Origin: DATCLS01 sp035296625
GTDB lineage: Bacteria; Actinomycetota; Acidimicrobiia; Acidimicrobiales; VFJN01
Reading direction: 5' to 3'
NCBI GenBank assembly: GCA_035296625.1
Contig: DATHAO010000047.1
Span: 23,711 to 87,710 of the forward strand
Length of the DNA: 64,000 nt
Part shown: positions 55,565-63,845 of the stretch, in pieces
Layout: each line of letters opens with the position of its first letter
Position numbering within the stretch: position 1 is the stretch's first letter
Position numbers and translations under genes: made by a program
Notes under the pieces: model-generated
Databases searched by the model: none
Told to the model about the DNA's origin: nothing
Seen by the model: the letters and a program-made list of their open reading frames with translations, nothing else

Positions 55565-56397
55565 GCGACCGCGGGCTCTACGACGCGCTGGCGGCGTCGG
55601 TGCGGGCCGACCGACCGGTGGCGCTCGCGACCGTGATCGACGGCCCGGCGACGGGGGCGAAGCTGCTCGTGCACCCGGCGCCCGACGACCCGGATCGGCC
55701 CGGCACGGCGCCCGGCGACGTCCGCGGGACGCTCGGCGACCCCGACCTCGACCGGGTGGTGGCTCGCGACGCGCTGGGCGAGCTGGCGGCCGGCACGACG
55801 GTCGTGCGCCACTACGGGCGGCACGGCGAGGCGCGTGAGGCGACCGTCGCCGTGTTCGTCGAAAGCTTCGCCCCGCCGCCGCGGATGGTGATCTTCGGGG
55901 CGGTCGACTTCACGGCCGCGCTCGTCCGCATCGCCAAGGTGCTCGGCTACCGGGTGACGGTGTGCGACGCCCGGGAGGTGTTCGCCACGAAGGTGCGGTT
56001 CCCGCAGGCCGACGAGGTGGTGGTCGACTGGCCCGACCGCTACCTGGCCGGCGAGGGCGGGGCGCTCACGGAGCGTGACGCAGTGTGCGTGCTGACCCAC
56101 GACGCGAAGTTCGACGTGCCGGCGCTGGTGGCGGCGTTGGCAACCCGGGCGGGGTACGTGGGGGCGATGGGCAGCCGCAGGACCCACGCCGAGCGGCTGG
56201 CCCGGCTGGCGGAGGTGGGCGTCGGCGGGGCGGGCGTGGCGCGCATCCGGGCGCCGATCGGGCTCGACATCGGGGCCCGGACGCCGGAGGAGACGGCCGT
56301 GAGCATCTGCGCCGAGATCATCGCCCGCAGGACCGGGCGCACCGACGCGCGACCGTTGGGCCACACGACCGGACCCATCCACGGGCCGCCGGCGTGA
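55561..56397 (+). CDS. XdhC/CoxI-family protein, C-terminal Rossmann domain
   Basis: 278 residues. Residues 1-105 repeat part of the N-terminal fold; the XdhC Rossmann domain follows with RMVIFGAVDFTAALVRIAKV, VTVCDAREVFATKVRFP, VCVLTHDAKFDVPAL and GYVGAMGSRRTHAERLARL; the end IRAPIGLDIGARTPEETAVS is diagnostic. GTG start overlaps the previous stop (GTGA). No molybdenum hydroxylase gene is in the window, so this maturation set is separated from its client. Confidence 0.92.
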   Translation: MSDRGLYDALAASVRADRPVALATVIDGPATGAKLLVHPAPDDPDRPGTAPGDVRGTLGDPDLDRVVARDALGELAAGTTVVRHYGRHGEAREATVAVFVESFAPPPRMVIFGAVDFTAALVRIAKVLGYRVTVCDAREVFATKVRFPQADEVVVDWPDRYLAGEGGALTERDAVCVLTHDAKFDVPALVAALATRAGYVGAMGSRRTHAERLARLAEVGVGGAGVARIRAPIGLDIGARTPEETAVSICAEIIARRTGRTDARPLGHTTGPIHGPPA

Positions 56398-56614
56398 CCG
56401 TCGGCGGGTCGCGCCGCAGGTCGTTCGCCTGGCCGTGCCCCGGGCGCTCGGAACGTGCCAGTCTTCTGGCGGCGGGGGCGCACGTAAGGGAAGTGGAGGC
56501 CATGCCGAGCAGCCTGGGGCACCGCCCCCGCGGGCCCGTGCCGGTGTCGTGGTCGCCGTCGCAATCCTCCGCACCGAGCGCGTCGCGGTCGTCGGCGCTG
56601 GGGCGGGGGGCGCG

Positions 56615-57184
56615 GTGAGCGTCGCCGCCATCGTGCTCGCGGCGGGAGGGGGCTCACGCTTCGCCGAGTCCGGGGGCGAGGGCAACAAGCTGCTGGCGCC
56701 GTACCTCGGCCGCCCGGTCGTCCAGTGGGCCATCGAGCACGCGGCCACGGCGGGCCTCGACGCCACCTACGTGGTGGTCGGCGACACGGACGTCCCTCTG
56801 CCGGCGGGCGTGGGCGTGGTGCGCATCGTGCGCAACGAGCGCTGGCGGGAGGGCCTGGCGACGTCGCTGCAGGCGGGCCTGCGGTCGGCCAAGCGCGACG
56901 CGTACGGCACCATCGTGGTCGGCTTGGGCGACCAGCCCCTCGTGCCGGCCGAGGCGTGGCGCAGGGTGGCCTACACCCGGGCCCCGATCGCCGTGGCGAC
57001 GTACGACGGGGTGCGGGGGAACCCGGTGAGGCTGTCGTCGCACGTCTGGCCACTCCTGCCGAAGACGGGCGACGAGGGCGCCCGCAAGGTCATGCGCCGC
57101 CGCCCCGACGTCGTGGTCGAGGTCCCGTGCCCGGGTTCGCCGGCGGACATCGACACGGTGGCGGACCTCGAGCCCGGCGCCTGA
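56615..57184 (+). CDS. MocA-like molybdenum cofactor cytidylyl/nucleotidyltransferase
   Basis: 189 residues. AAIVLAAGGGSRF with downstream NKLLAPYLGRPVVQWAIEHA is the nucleotide-binding start; VGLGDQPLVPAEAW carries the Mg-binding Asp, and GNPVRLSSHVW and PGSPADIDTVADL complete the MobA-like fold. In relatives it adds CMP to molybdopterin for xanthine-dehydrogenase-type enzymes, which suits the xdhC genes before it. GTG 56615 chosen because longer frames lack conserved sequence; the 217 bp before it hold nothing else. Confidence 0.88.
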   Translation: MSVAAIVLAAGGGSRFAESGGEGNKLLAPYLGRPVVQWAIEHAATAGLDATYVVVGDTDVPLPAGVGVVRIVRNERWREGLATSLQAGLRSAKRDAYGTIVVGLGDQPLVPAEAWRRVAYTRAPIAVATYDGVRGNPVRLSSHVWPLLPKTGDEGARKVMRRRPDVVVEVPCPGSPADIDTVADLEPGA

Positions 57185-57275
57185 CCGGCGGTGTCCGCCG
57201 TCCCTCCTGCCCCTGCCGCCCTGGTCAGCGCCCCGCCGCCCGCCCGGCCTGCGCCTCCACCGGCGCCCGCCGGGG

Positions 57276-57304
57276 TTTGGCGCGTGCGCCGGCTGCGCTA
57301 AGGT
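57276..57304 (+). promoter_or_regulatory. Promoter of tRNA-Leu(GAG)
   Basis: -35 TTTGGC (57276-57281), 17-bp spacer, -10 TAAGGT (57299-57304). Leader to the tRNA about 27 nt. Confidence 0.55.
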
Positions 57305-57337
57305 GACGCCTCGCTCCGTGCGCTGCTCGGAGGCCAC

Positions 57338-57536
<199 letters not shown>

Positions 57537-57701
57537 CTGCAGGGCCGCGTCGATGTAGTCGAAGACGCCACCGGGCAGGCGCCGCCTCGCGATGCGGCGG
57601 AGGTCGGCGACCGAGGTGGCTCTGGCGAGGCGACGCTCGACGGCATCGGTCTCGAGCTTCTCGAACCGGATGACCGAGCGGAGGGTGTCGAGCACGGTCA
57701 C
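57537..57701 (-). pseudogene. 5' fragment of an FMN-dependent alpha-hydroxy-acid dehydrogenase gene (lldD-like)
   Basis: GTG 57701; MTVLDTLRSVIRFEKLETD, then RRLARATSVADLRRIARRRL and PGGVFDYIDAA. ADLRRIARRRLPGGVFDYIDG is the entry of the lactate-oxidising FMN barrel; the homology stops at about 57537, after 55 of roughly 400 residues, where recombinase sequence begins. The GTG overlaps the stop of the rhaB fragment (GTGA), showing the two were one operon. Confidence 0.7.
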
Positions 57702-57968
57702 GTCGGTTCGTACCTCCGCAGGGGAGTGGTGGCCGCGATCTGGGCGCGGATCGCGTCGAGGGAGTCGGGGAGCAGGCCTGCGGCGCGGGCCTGGACGAGG
57801 ACGTTGCCGAGGGCGGTGGCCTCGACCGGTCCGGCCAGGACCGGGAGCCCGGCCGCGTCGGCCGTCAGCTGGCAGAGCAGCTCGTTCTGGGCGCCGCCGC
57901 CGACCGCGTGGACGACGTCGACCGGGCGGTTCGCGAGCGTCGCGGCCTGCGCGACGAAGGCGAGCGCC
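57698..57968 (-). pseudogene. 3' fragment of rhamnulokinase (rhaB-like, FGGY)
   Basis: Minus-strand frame ending in TGA at 57698-57700: ALAFVAQAATLANRPVDVVH, AVGGGAQNELLCQLTADAAG, LPVLAGPVEATALGNVLVQA and LRRYEPT. GGGxQNxLLxQLTADAxGxPVxAGPxEATALGN is the C-terminal ATP-binding block of rhamnulokinases. About 90 codons survive; the 5' four fifths are gone at about 57968. Not listed as a long frame because it has no start codon. Confidence 0.75.
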
Positions 57969-58061
57969 TGTACCGACCTCGGCGCCGTCGTCGATTGGCT
58001 CGGCAGGATGGAAGGGCCCGGCGCGGCCGGCTATCAGCAGATGATGATCGACCGGTCATGA
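57969..58061 (+). pseudogene. 3' fragment of an unknown gene before the DUF2255 gene
   Basis: Frame ending TGA 58059-58061 reads TDLGAVVDWLGRMEGPGAAG and YQQMMIDRS. Codon endings are strongly G/C and the stop overlaps the ATG of the next gene by 4 bp (ATGA), as genuine operon partners do here, but the sequence before 57969 belongs to the rhaB fragment on the other strand. So it is a truncated gene end. Family not recognised; possibly a regulator or DinB-like tail. Confidence 0.4.
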
Positions 58062-58444
58062 CGAGCTGGACAGAGCCGCAGCTCCGTCGACTGGGCGACG
58101 CGACCGAGGTGGAGCTGGCCTCACGGCGGCCCGACGGTTCGCTGCGGCGGTACGTGACGATGTGGATCGCCCGCGTCGGAGACGACCTCTACGTCCGCTC
58201 CGCCGGCGGACCCGAGCGGCCGTGGTATCGACACGCCGTCGCCAGCGGCACCGGCCACATCCGCACCGATGGGCTCGAAGCCGACGTGACCTTCGGCGAC
58301 GCCGATCAGAGCGCCCAGCCGGCGATCGACGCGGCGTACCACGCCAAGTACGACCGCTACGGGCCGCGCATCGTCGGGAGCGTCGTCGGACCCCCTGCGC
58401 ATCATGTGACCATCCGACTCGTCCCGGACGACGAACAGCCGTGA
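58058..58444 (+). CDS. DUF2255 family protein
   Basis: 128 residues. ELASRRPDGSLRRYVTMWIA and VGDDLYVRSAGGPERPWYRHA, then AAYHAKYDRYGPRIVGSV and HVTIRLVPDD are the DUF2255 pattern (split-barrel flavin-like fold, activity unknown). ATG overlaps the preceding fragment's stop. Longer upstream readings are noise from the fragment region. Confidence 0.85.
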   Translation: MTSWTEPQLRRLGDATEVELASRRPDGSLRRYVTMWIARVGDDLYVRSAGGPERPWYRHAVASGTGHIRTDGLEADVTFGDADQSAQPAIDAAYHAKYDRYGPRIVGSVVGPPAHHVTIRLVPDDEQP

Positions 58445-58461
58445 ACGAGGAGGTCCCTGCC

Positions 58462-58562
58462 GATCGCAGCTCCACGGCGACCCGGCCGTCTGGGTGGTAC
58501 GTCAGGGGGGTTCCCAGCTCGCGGTAGGCCTCGGCTTTGTCGGCGGGCTCGGCGGCGGGCAA
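58462..58562 (-). pseudogene. Second C-terminal remnant of a recombinase
   Basis: AAEPADKAEAYRELGTPLTY, then HPDGRVAVELRSAG; same DKAEAYRELGxxLTYHPxGRVxVE pattern and same strand as the remnant at the tRNA, 1 kb away, but different enough to come from another recombinase. It has no catalytic domain and no proper end; the frame continues antisense to the DUF2255 gene. Confidence 0.55.
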
Positions 58563-58703
58563 CACGCTCGGCCGACCTGCTCCCGGACGTGCGAGGCCTG
58601 GTCGCGTAGCGCCGGGCGTGGCGTGCAGGGCGCCAGACCACTGGTAGACCCTGGGTCAGGTGGCCGCGTGTCGCCCTCGCCATCCGCGTCTACGGTGACG
58701 CCG

Positions 58704-58907
58704 GTGAAGATCTTGCAGATCGCACCCGCTCTGCACGGCGCCAAGATGCAGACCTCGCTCGGTACGTACCCTGTCGTCGTCTGGGCCCTGGTCGAGGACG
58801 ATGAGGGCAGTCACAGCGTGGTCGGGCTTGCTGTCGGCGGTGAGGATGACCGATCCCTCGTCGGACCTGATCCAGCGACCTTCCAGTCCTACAGCCAGAC
58901 TGGTTGA
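58704..58907 (+). CDS. Small hypothetical protein
   Basis: 67 residues: MKILQIAPALHGAKMQTSLG, YPVVVWALVEDDEGSHSVVG, then GEDDRSLVGPDPATFQSY. Recurrent in actinobacteria as an unnamed short protein (from memory, not searched). GTG 58704 is chosen because TACGGT (58691-58696) is seven bases upstream; an earlier GTG at 58695 would overlap the box. Acidic, soluble, function unknown. Confidence 0.55.
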   Translation: MKILQIAPALHGAKMQTSLGTYPVVVWALVEDDEGSHSVVGLAVGGEDDRSLVGPDPATFQSYSQTG

Positions 58908-59075
58908 GACGTGATCCGGCTGTGATTCGGAGAGCGGACGGGGCACCCGCGCTGACGGCGGAGATTGGGCGTCCAAGACATGCGGCCCACCCCAGCGCCG
59001 GTTCAGCCCGGTCCGGACGCAGAGCAGCCGTGCGCGCTCCAGGCGCGTCGGGCCGAGGCCATCGTCGTCGCTCCG
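58908..59075. other. Short non-coding gap
   Basis: No open frame with normal codon use, no hairpin of note and no promoter-like pair seen in these 168 bp. Confidence 0.4.
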
Positions 59076-59357
59076 TCACACGTCCGCGAGGCCGCGCTCG
59101 GTAAAGGGATCGCTGACCGTGCGGGCCTGGAGGCGCGCCTTGCCTTGGTGGCGCTGGTGGAGTGCCAGCACCACCGCGAAGGCGACCACGCCAGCGGAGG
59201 TCGCTGCCCACAGGTTGCCGTCAGTGAGCGCCGCGACCGCCATGCCGGTCGTCACGCCCAGCAACACGCTGTTGATGACGCCGATGGCACCGACGATGCT
59301 GAGCATCAGCTGCCAGCGTCCGGGGCGGAATCCCTCCGTGCGTAGGACGGCCGCCAC
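59076..59357 (-). CDS. Two-helix membrane protein, N-terminus uncertain
   Basis: 93 residues from GTG 59357. Helices: LMLSIVGAIGVINSVLLGVT and LWAATSAGVVAFAVVLALH, then a basic tail QRHQGKARLQARTV. The same frame is open a further 20 codons upstream (LLAHVLAPPARTDEVAAVLR) and looks coding but has no start before a TAG near 59418, so the gene may have lost its original 5' end. No family recognised. Confidence 0.5.
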   Translation of the reverse strand: MAAVLRTEGFRPGRWQLMLSIVGAIGVINSVLLGVTTGMAVAALTDGNLWAATSAGVVAFAVVLALHQRHQGKARLQARTVSDPFTERGLADV

Positions 59358-59476
59358 CTCATCCGTGCGCGCTGGTGGGGCGAGGACATGCGCCAGCAGG
59401 GGCGCCGCCTCGACCTAGAAGCGGCGGATGCGGTTGATGCGTGACCACTCTCGACTGCCAACCCGATCGCCAGGAA

Positions 59477-59863
59477 TCATCTGCGCCCGGGGTCGGCACC
59501 CAGGCAGAACTCGTTGCCCTCGGGGTCCTGGAGCACGACCCACCTGATGCCGTTTCCTTCGCGCCACCGCGGCTTGCCGTCCCTCGACTCGTCGAGGAGG
59601 GAAGCGCCGAGGCCGACCAGACGGTTGATCTCTGCGTCCGGATCCTGCGCGGCGAGGTCCATGTGCATCCGGTTCTTGCCCGGGGTCGGGTCATCGACGG
59701 CCATGAACAGGATGTGGCCAACGCCCCCATGGCCGGGCGCTCGCAACCTCACGAAGTCGTCACGCTCCTCGACGACGCTGTAGCCGGTGACCTCGGCCCA
59801 GAAGCGGCCCAGGGTGCGTGGCTGTTCGGCGTCGAAGGTGATGTTGTAGATGAATGCGGGCAC
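59477..59863 (-). CDS. VOC-family (glyoxalase-like) protein
   Basis: 128 residues. Paired beta-alpha-beta-beta-beta modules: AFIYNITFDAEQPRTLGRFW at the start and VVLQDPEGNEFCLGAD at the end, with GHILFMAVDDPTPGKNRMHM between. Metal-binding His/Glu of true glyoxalase are only partly present, so the activity is open (glyoxalase, dioxygenase or resistance-type binding protein). GTG 59863 chosen because the domain begins there and GAGGACGGAG lies upstream. Confidence 0.85.
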   Translation of the reverse strand: MPAFIYNITFDAEQPRTLGRFWAEVTGYSVVEERDDFVRLRAPGHGGVGHILFMAVDDPTPGKNRMHMDLAAQDPDAEINRLVGLGASLLDESRDGKPRWREGNGIRWVVLQDPEGNEFCLGADPGRR

Positions 59864-59891
59864 GGTGGCGCTCCGTCCTCTCGTCCAGACG

Positions 59892-60095
59892 TCACCCGGT
59901 CTCGATGGAAATCGGCTCGAGCGTCCGTCCCGGCACGAATCGGTAGCCACCGTCGTAGGCAACGAGCCGACCGGCCGAGGGCTCGGCGAAGTGCGTTCCA
60001 AGAAGAAGGGACTCCGAGGCCGCTAGCCGAGCGAGCATCCGCTCCCTCGTCGTTCGGGCCCGATGGCCGTCAACGTCGCGCGACGGCTCCACCTT
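59892..60095 (-). pseudogene. C-terminal fragment of an MBL-fold metallo-hydrolase
   Basis: VEPSRDVDGHRARTTRERML, ARLAASESLLLGTHFAEPSA and GRLVAYDGGYRFVPG to TGA 59892-59894. The RxTRxRxLxxLA...LLxGTHFxxPxxG pattern is the end of quorum-quenching/flavin-type metallo-beta-lactamase hydrolases. The HxHxDH core is missing; homology begins at about 60095 with no start codon. Confidence 0.65.
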
Positions 60096-60180
60096 GTTAT
60101 GCGTCTCGCAGACGGCCGCCGCCTCGACGGCACCGGTCCTCCATCGCTGCACCTCTTCTCGCACGGATTCTCCCTCGCCT

Positions 60181-61080
60181 CTATCCCGCCTCCGAGGGCA
60201 CCGGTGTGAGCTCGAAGTGGACGGTCCTGCCAGTCTTGGCCCGGCCGGCGCGGTGGCTGAGGGGCACGAGCACGCCATGCAGGAGCGGGTGCTTGCGGCG
60301 CAGGAGTCGCGCCGCTCGGCCGGACTCGGTGCCGTCCAGGCGCCGGGCACGCGCCGTGATCGCCGGTCCGGTCGGCACCCCCCGGGACGTGGACGGGGCC
60401 ACCTCGAGCGTCGGGTCGTTGCGCAACCGGCGCGTCTTCCCGGCCTTCTCGTAACTGCGGAACACGGCCCGGTCGCCGTCGACGGCCAGGCTCACCGCGG
60501 TCGGTACGGGCGCTCCGTCTCGGCGATGGGTCGTGACGACCACGGTCTTCTGTTCGACGAACGGCGTCAGGGCCTGCGTCGTCGCAGCGCGCACGTGGCC
60601 GACGACGTAGCGGAGCTGGCGAAGCCGCTGCCGCAGGGCGAGTGTCAGCAGCACGGACAGGGCCCCCAGCAGCCAGGGGTCGGCGTCCCGGCCGCCGATG
60701 TCGAGGTCGATGGCGTGGTTGTAGGCGTGGATCGTGTTGGCCACCAGGAACGCGGTCAAGGCGGCGGCGAGCGCGTCCCTCCACAGGAGAGCGAGGAGCA
60801 GGCCGAGACCGATCCCGATCTGGAACGCCCCCGCGTCATGAAGGAAGTGCTCGCTGTAGTCGAAGCGCACGAAGTCGGCGAAGTCGCGTGGCCACACCAG
60901 GGCCCAAACCCCGGCGACGAGCATGGCCAGGCCCGACAGGGCGGCCACCACGGTCACCAGGGGCTCCCCGACGGGCCGCTCGGCGGCGGGAGCCGGTCCG
61001 GGGGAAGCTCCCGAGGCGCGGGACCGGGCGGTGGTGGGATCGACGGCGGTCGAGCCGGCGGCTGTCGGGGCAACGGACAT
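60181..61080 (-). CDS. Four-helix membrane domain fused to PPOX-class F420-type oxidoreductase
   Basis: 299 residues. Disordered Ala/Pro-rich start (1-45), then about four membrane helices (TVVAALSGLAMLVAGVWALV, FQIGIGLGLLLALLW, AALTAFLVANTIHAYNH, WLLGALSVLLTLALRQRL) and from about residue 175 a PPOX split barrel: FVEQKTVVVTTHRRDGAPVP, VFRSYEKAGKTRRLRNDP, ARLLRRKHPLLHGVLVPLSH. Soluble members use F420 or FMN to reduce small substrates; here the enzyme is tied to the membrane. ATG with GGGAGG upstream. An open frame upstream into the epimerase fragment is accidental. Confidence 0.82.
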   Translation of the reverse strand: MSVAPTAAGSTAVDPTTARSRASGASPGPAPAAERPVGEPLVTVVAALSGLAMLVAGVWALVWPRDFADFVRFDYSEHFLHDAGAFQIGIGLGLLLALLWRDALAAALTAFLVANTIHAYNHAIDLDIGGRDADPWLLGALSVLLTLALRQRLRQLRYVVGHVRAATTQALTPFVEQKTVVVTTHRRDGAPVPTAVSLAVDGDRAVFRSYEKAGKTRRLRNDPTLEVAPSTSRGVPTGPAITARARRLDGTESGRAARLLRRKHPLLHGVLVPLSHRAGRAKTGRTVHFELTPVPSEAG

Positions 61081-61097
61081 GGCAGGACCTCCCGTGG

Positions 61098-61317
61098 TCA
61101 ATGGGTCGTCGGTGTCTCGCGCGAGCGGCGCTGGCGCAGGAGCGCGCGCACGTTGGCGACCGGTCCGATGTGGCGGAACTTGTCGGCACTGCCCGACGTA
61201 GGACTCCTTGCGCACGCGCGCCGAGCGGTGGTGGTCAATGGCAAGCGACGTGACCAGGAGCTGGCGCGCCACCCGCAGGCCGATGGCTCCGGTGGCTCCG
61301 GCAACGAAGACGTGCAC
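61098..61317 (-). pseudogene. Epimerase/SDR gene head with scrambled remainder
   Basis: GAGGAGGAG precedes GTG 61317, and VHVFVAGATGAIGLRVARQL is the start of an NAD-dependent epimerase. After about 21 codons the homology ends. A different frame with strong G/C third positions then reads SADKFRHIGPVANVRALLRQ and RRSRETPTTH to TGA 61098-61100, perhaps the end of the same or another gene. A good ribosome site in front of so short a coding head indicates internal deletion. Confidence 0.55.
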
Positions 61318-61422
61318 GGGTCTCCTCCTCGCTCGTCTCGACGCCGTCACACACCCAGACGAAATGGGCCACGGTCGTGTGACACCCGGACCTCCGCGAC
61401 GACGCTCGCGCCGCCCACAGAT

Positions 61423-61659
61423 CTACGTGCCATCGCCCGCTGAGGTCGATGCCGCGCGGCGATGCCGCCACCAGCTGAACGCGCTGATGACCGTGCCGAG
61501 CCGGGCCCCTGTCAATGCCGTCCAGTTCCGTAGGCTGGCGGCCGCTCCGCCCACATCGATGGCGCATCTGCGCCGACGTGTCCAGGCGCCGACTCGGCGA
61601 GCGCCGAACAGCACCGGCCCCCTGAATCGCTTGAGGCGGGAAGGGTCCTGCAGCGTCAC
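61423..61659 (-). CDS. Doubtful short open frame in a 330-bp gap
   Basis: 78 codons from GTG 61659 (VTLQDPSRLKRFRGPVLFGA and on). Third-position G/C is lower than in true genes here and no family is recognised. The surrounding gap 61351-61682 holds nothing else I can support. Confidence 0.2.
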   Translation of the reverse strand: MTLQDPSRLKRFRGPVLFGARRVGAWTRRRRCAIDVGGAAASLRNWTALTGARLGTVISAFSWWRHRRAASTSAGDGT

Positions 61660-61685
61660 CTGATAGCCGACAAGGATGTGCCGTG

Positions 61686-62756
61686 ATGAGCGGGGTTTCG
61701 GAGCGCGATCCGATCAGGGACCTAGCGTCGTTGTGGACGTGGTTCGCCGACGAGTCGTGCCGTGGGTACTCCCCGCTGTATGACCGGATCTGTCGTGCCG
61801 TCGCGGGGAACCGCGACCTCCTCGCCCGCGTGCGCGAGGCGCCGCCTGACGGTCACGCGCCTACCGTCCTGCTGGGCGCCGTCCACTACCTGCTGCTCGC
61901 TGACCGGGATGCCGAGCTCGCGGCGGTCTACGACGGGCGGTCCGATGCCGACGCCGCACAGCTGTTCCCGGCGTACTGCCACGACCGCTGGCCCGAGCTG
62001 CTGGAGCTGCTGCGCACCCGGCGTACACAGACGAACGAGTGCGGCCGCAGCGCGTTCATCGGTCCAGCCCTCACCTGGCTCGCGGCTCGCTCGCCTTCGC
62101 CGATGGCGCTCGTGGACGTCGGGACGAGCGCCGGCCTGAGCCTGCGCTGCGACCGGTATCTGCTCGACTACGGCAACGGCGGCGTGACAGGACCGGCCGA
62201 CAGCGACGTCGTGATCCGGTGCGAGTTGCGCGGTGGCTCTCCGCCGATCGCGGCGCGCCTCCCGGATCTCGTCGCCCGCATCGGTGTCGACCGTTCACCC
62301 GTCGACGTCACCGACGAGGACGACGCCCGTTGGTTGCTCGCGTGCGTCTGGCCCGACACCGGGCGGCTCGATCGCACGCGCCGGGCGATCGCCCTTGCCA
62401 GGGAGAACCCTGTCCACGTCGTCAAGGGCGAAGCGCTCGCGGCGCTGCCCAGCGTCCTCGATCAGCTTCCCCCCGGCGCGACCGCGTGTGTCCTCACCAC
62501 GGCGGCGTTCGCGTACTTGTCGCTCGACGAGCGCGCCCGCTTCGTCGAGTTGCTCGAACGGGCCTCGTCGTCGCGGCCGGTGGGCTGGATCAGCGCCGAG
62601 CAGTCCGGTGTCGTGGGCGGCTTCGACGTGCCCGACACCGACGGCGATGCGGCCGCGTGCGTCCTCGGCGCTGTCCGCTTCGACACCTCCGGCGTCCACA
62701 GGACGCTCCTCGGCGTCGTGCACGCGCACGGCCAGTGGATCGACTGGCGTGACTGA
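61686..62756 (+). CDS. DUF2332 family protein
   Basis: 356 residues. Family marks: LWTWFADESCRGYSPLYDRI, VREAPPDGHAPTVLLGAVHY, LVDVGTSAGLSLRCDRYLLD and VVKGEALAALPSVLDQLPPG, with WISAEQSGVV before the end. The VGTSAGLSL segment recalls a methyltransferase fold, but no activity is established. AAGGATG lies before ATG 61686 (GTG 61683 also possible). Codon endings are a little less G/C-biased than in the core genes, in line with an accessory origin. Confidence 0.88.
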   Translation: MSGVSERDPIRDLASLWTWFADESCRGYSPLYDRICRAVAGNRDLLARVREAPPDGHAPTVLLGAVHYLLLADRDAELAAVYDGRSDADAAQLFPAYCHDRWPELLELLRTRRTQTNECGRSAFIGPALTWLAARSPSPMALVDVGTSAGLSLRCDRYLLDYGNGGVTGPADSDVVIRCELRGGSPPIAARLPDLVARIGVDRSPVDVTDEDDARWLLACVWPDTGRLDRTRRAIALARENPVHVVKGEALAALPSVLDQLPPGATACVLTTAAFAYLSLDERARFVELLERASSSRPVGWISAEQSGVVGGFDVPDTDGDAAACVLGAVRFDTSGVHRTLLGVVHAHGQWIDWRD

Positions 62757-62907
62757 CGGCGCGCCACGCGCTGCGCGAGCCTCGCGGTCCCGCTCTTCCT
62801 GGCGGCCAAACTCATCGACTGGGGCAACCGCGGGGGCCCCATCCGCTGGCGCCGATCGTGCCGCTCTCCTGACGCCGATCGTCACCACAAGACCGGAGGA
62901 GCAGTCC

Positions 62908-63777
62908 ATGGCCACCATCCCGGAGAAGACCCGAGTGGAGGTGCTCGAGCGCCAGATGGCCTACGTCGACGTCGGCGCGGGCGAGCCGATCGTGTTCCTC
63001 CACGGCAATCCGACGTCGTCCTACCTGTGGCGCAACGTCTGGCCATATTGCCAAGGGCTGGGACGGTGCCTCGCACCCGACCTGATCGGCATGGGCGACT
63101 CCGACAAGCTTCCCGACTCCGGACCGGACCGCTACACGTTCGCCGAGCACCGGCGCTACCTCGACGCATGGTTCGACCAGCTCGCACTGACCGCGCAGGT
63201 CACGCTGGTCGTTCACGACTGGGGCTCGGCGCTCGGCTTCGACTGGGCCCATCGCCACCCCGACGCCGTCAAGGGCATCGCCTACATGGAAGCGATCGTG
63301 GCCCCGGTCATCTGGGACGCGTGGCCCGCCGCGGCAGCGGACGTCTTCCAGGCGTTTCGGTCACCGGAGGGGGACAGGCTCGTCCTGGAGGACAACCTGT
63401 TCGTCGAGGCCGTGCTGCCTGGCGCCATCCTGCGCCAGCTGAGCGAGGAGGAGATGGCCGAGTACCGGCGGCCGTTCGCCCAACCCGGTGAAGGCCGCCG
63501 CCCAACGCTCACGTGGCCACGCCAGATACCCATCGACGGCGAACCGGCCGACGTCACCGACGTCGTGACGGCCTACGGCGACTGGCTGGTCTCGAGCCCC
63601 GTTCCCAAGCTGTTCGTCAACGCCGAACCCGGTGCCATCCTCACCGGGCCGCAGCGTGACTTCTGCCGAACCTTCCCCAACCAGGAAGAGGTGACCGTCA
63701 GGGGCGTGCACTTCGTCCAAGAGGACAGCCCGAAGGAGATCGGTACCGCCGTCGCCACCTGGTACAGCCGCCTCTGA
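62908..63777 (+). CDS. Haloalkane dehalogenase, subfamily HLD-II (LinB-like)
   Basis: 289 residues; hydrolyses carbon-halogen bonds to alcohol and halide. Nucleophile D104 with halide Trp W105 (VVHDWGSALG), halide Asn N34 (FLHGNPTSSYLWRN), catalytic acid E128 (AYMEAIVAPVIW) and base H268 (VRGVHFVQEDSP). These are all shifted by exactly four from D108, W109, N38, E132 and H272 of LinB, and stretches such as RRPTLTWPRQIPIDG also match that group. ATG after GGAGGA. The 151-bp gap before it holds no promoter I can name. Natural substrate unknown. Confidence 0.95.
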   Translation: MATIPEKTRVEVLERQMAYVDVGAGEPIVFLHGNPTSSYLWRNVWPYCQGLGRCLAPDLIGMGDSDKLPDSGPDRYTFAEHRRYLDAWFDQLALTAQVTLVVHDWGSALGFDWAHRHPDAVKGIAYMEAIVAPVIWDAWPAAAADVFQAFRSPEGDRLVLEDNLFVEAVLPGAILRQLSEEEMAEYRRPFAQPGEGRRPTLTWPRQIPIDGEPADVTDVVTAYGDWLVSSPVPKLFVNAEPGAILTGPQRDFCRTFPNQEEVTVRGVHFVQEDSPKEIGTAVATWYSRL

Positions 63778-63845
63778 CCAACCCGACCTGGCACGACGTG
63801 CTCGATCTCGGGGTGCCGAGGACTGCGGGGCGGCAGAATCGCGTC

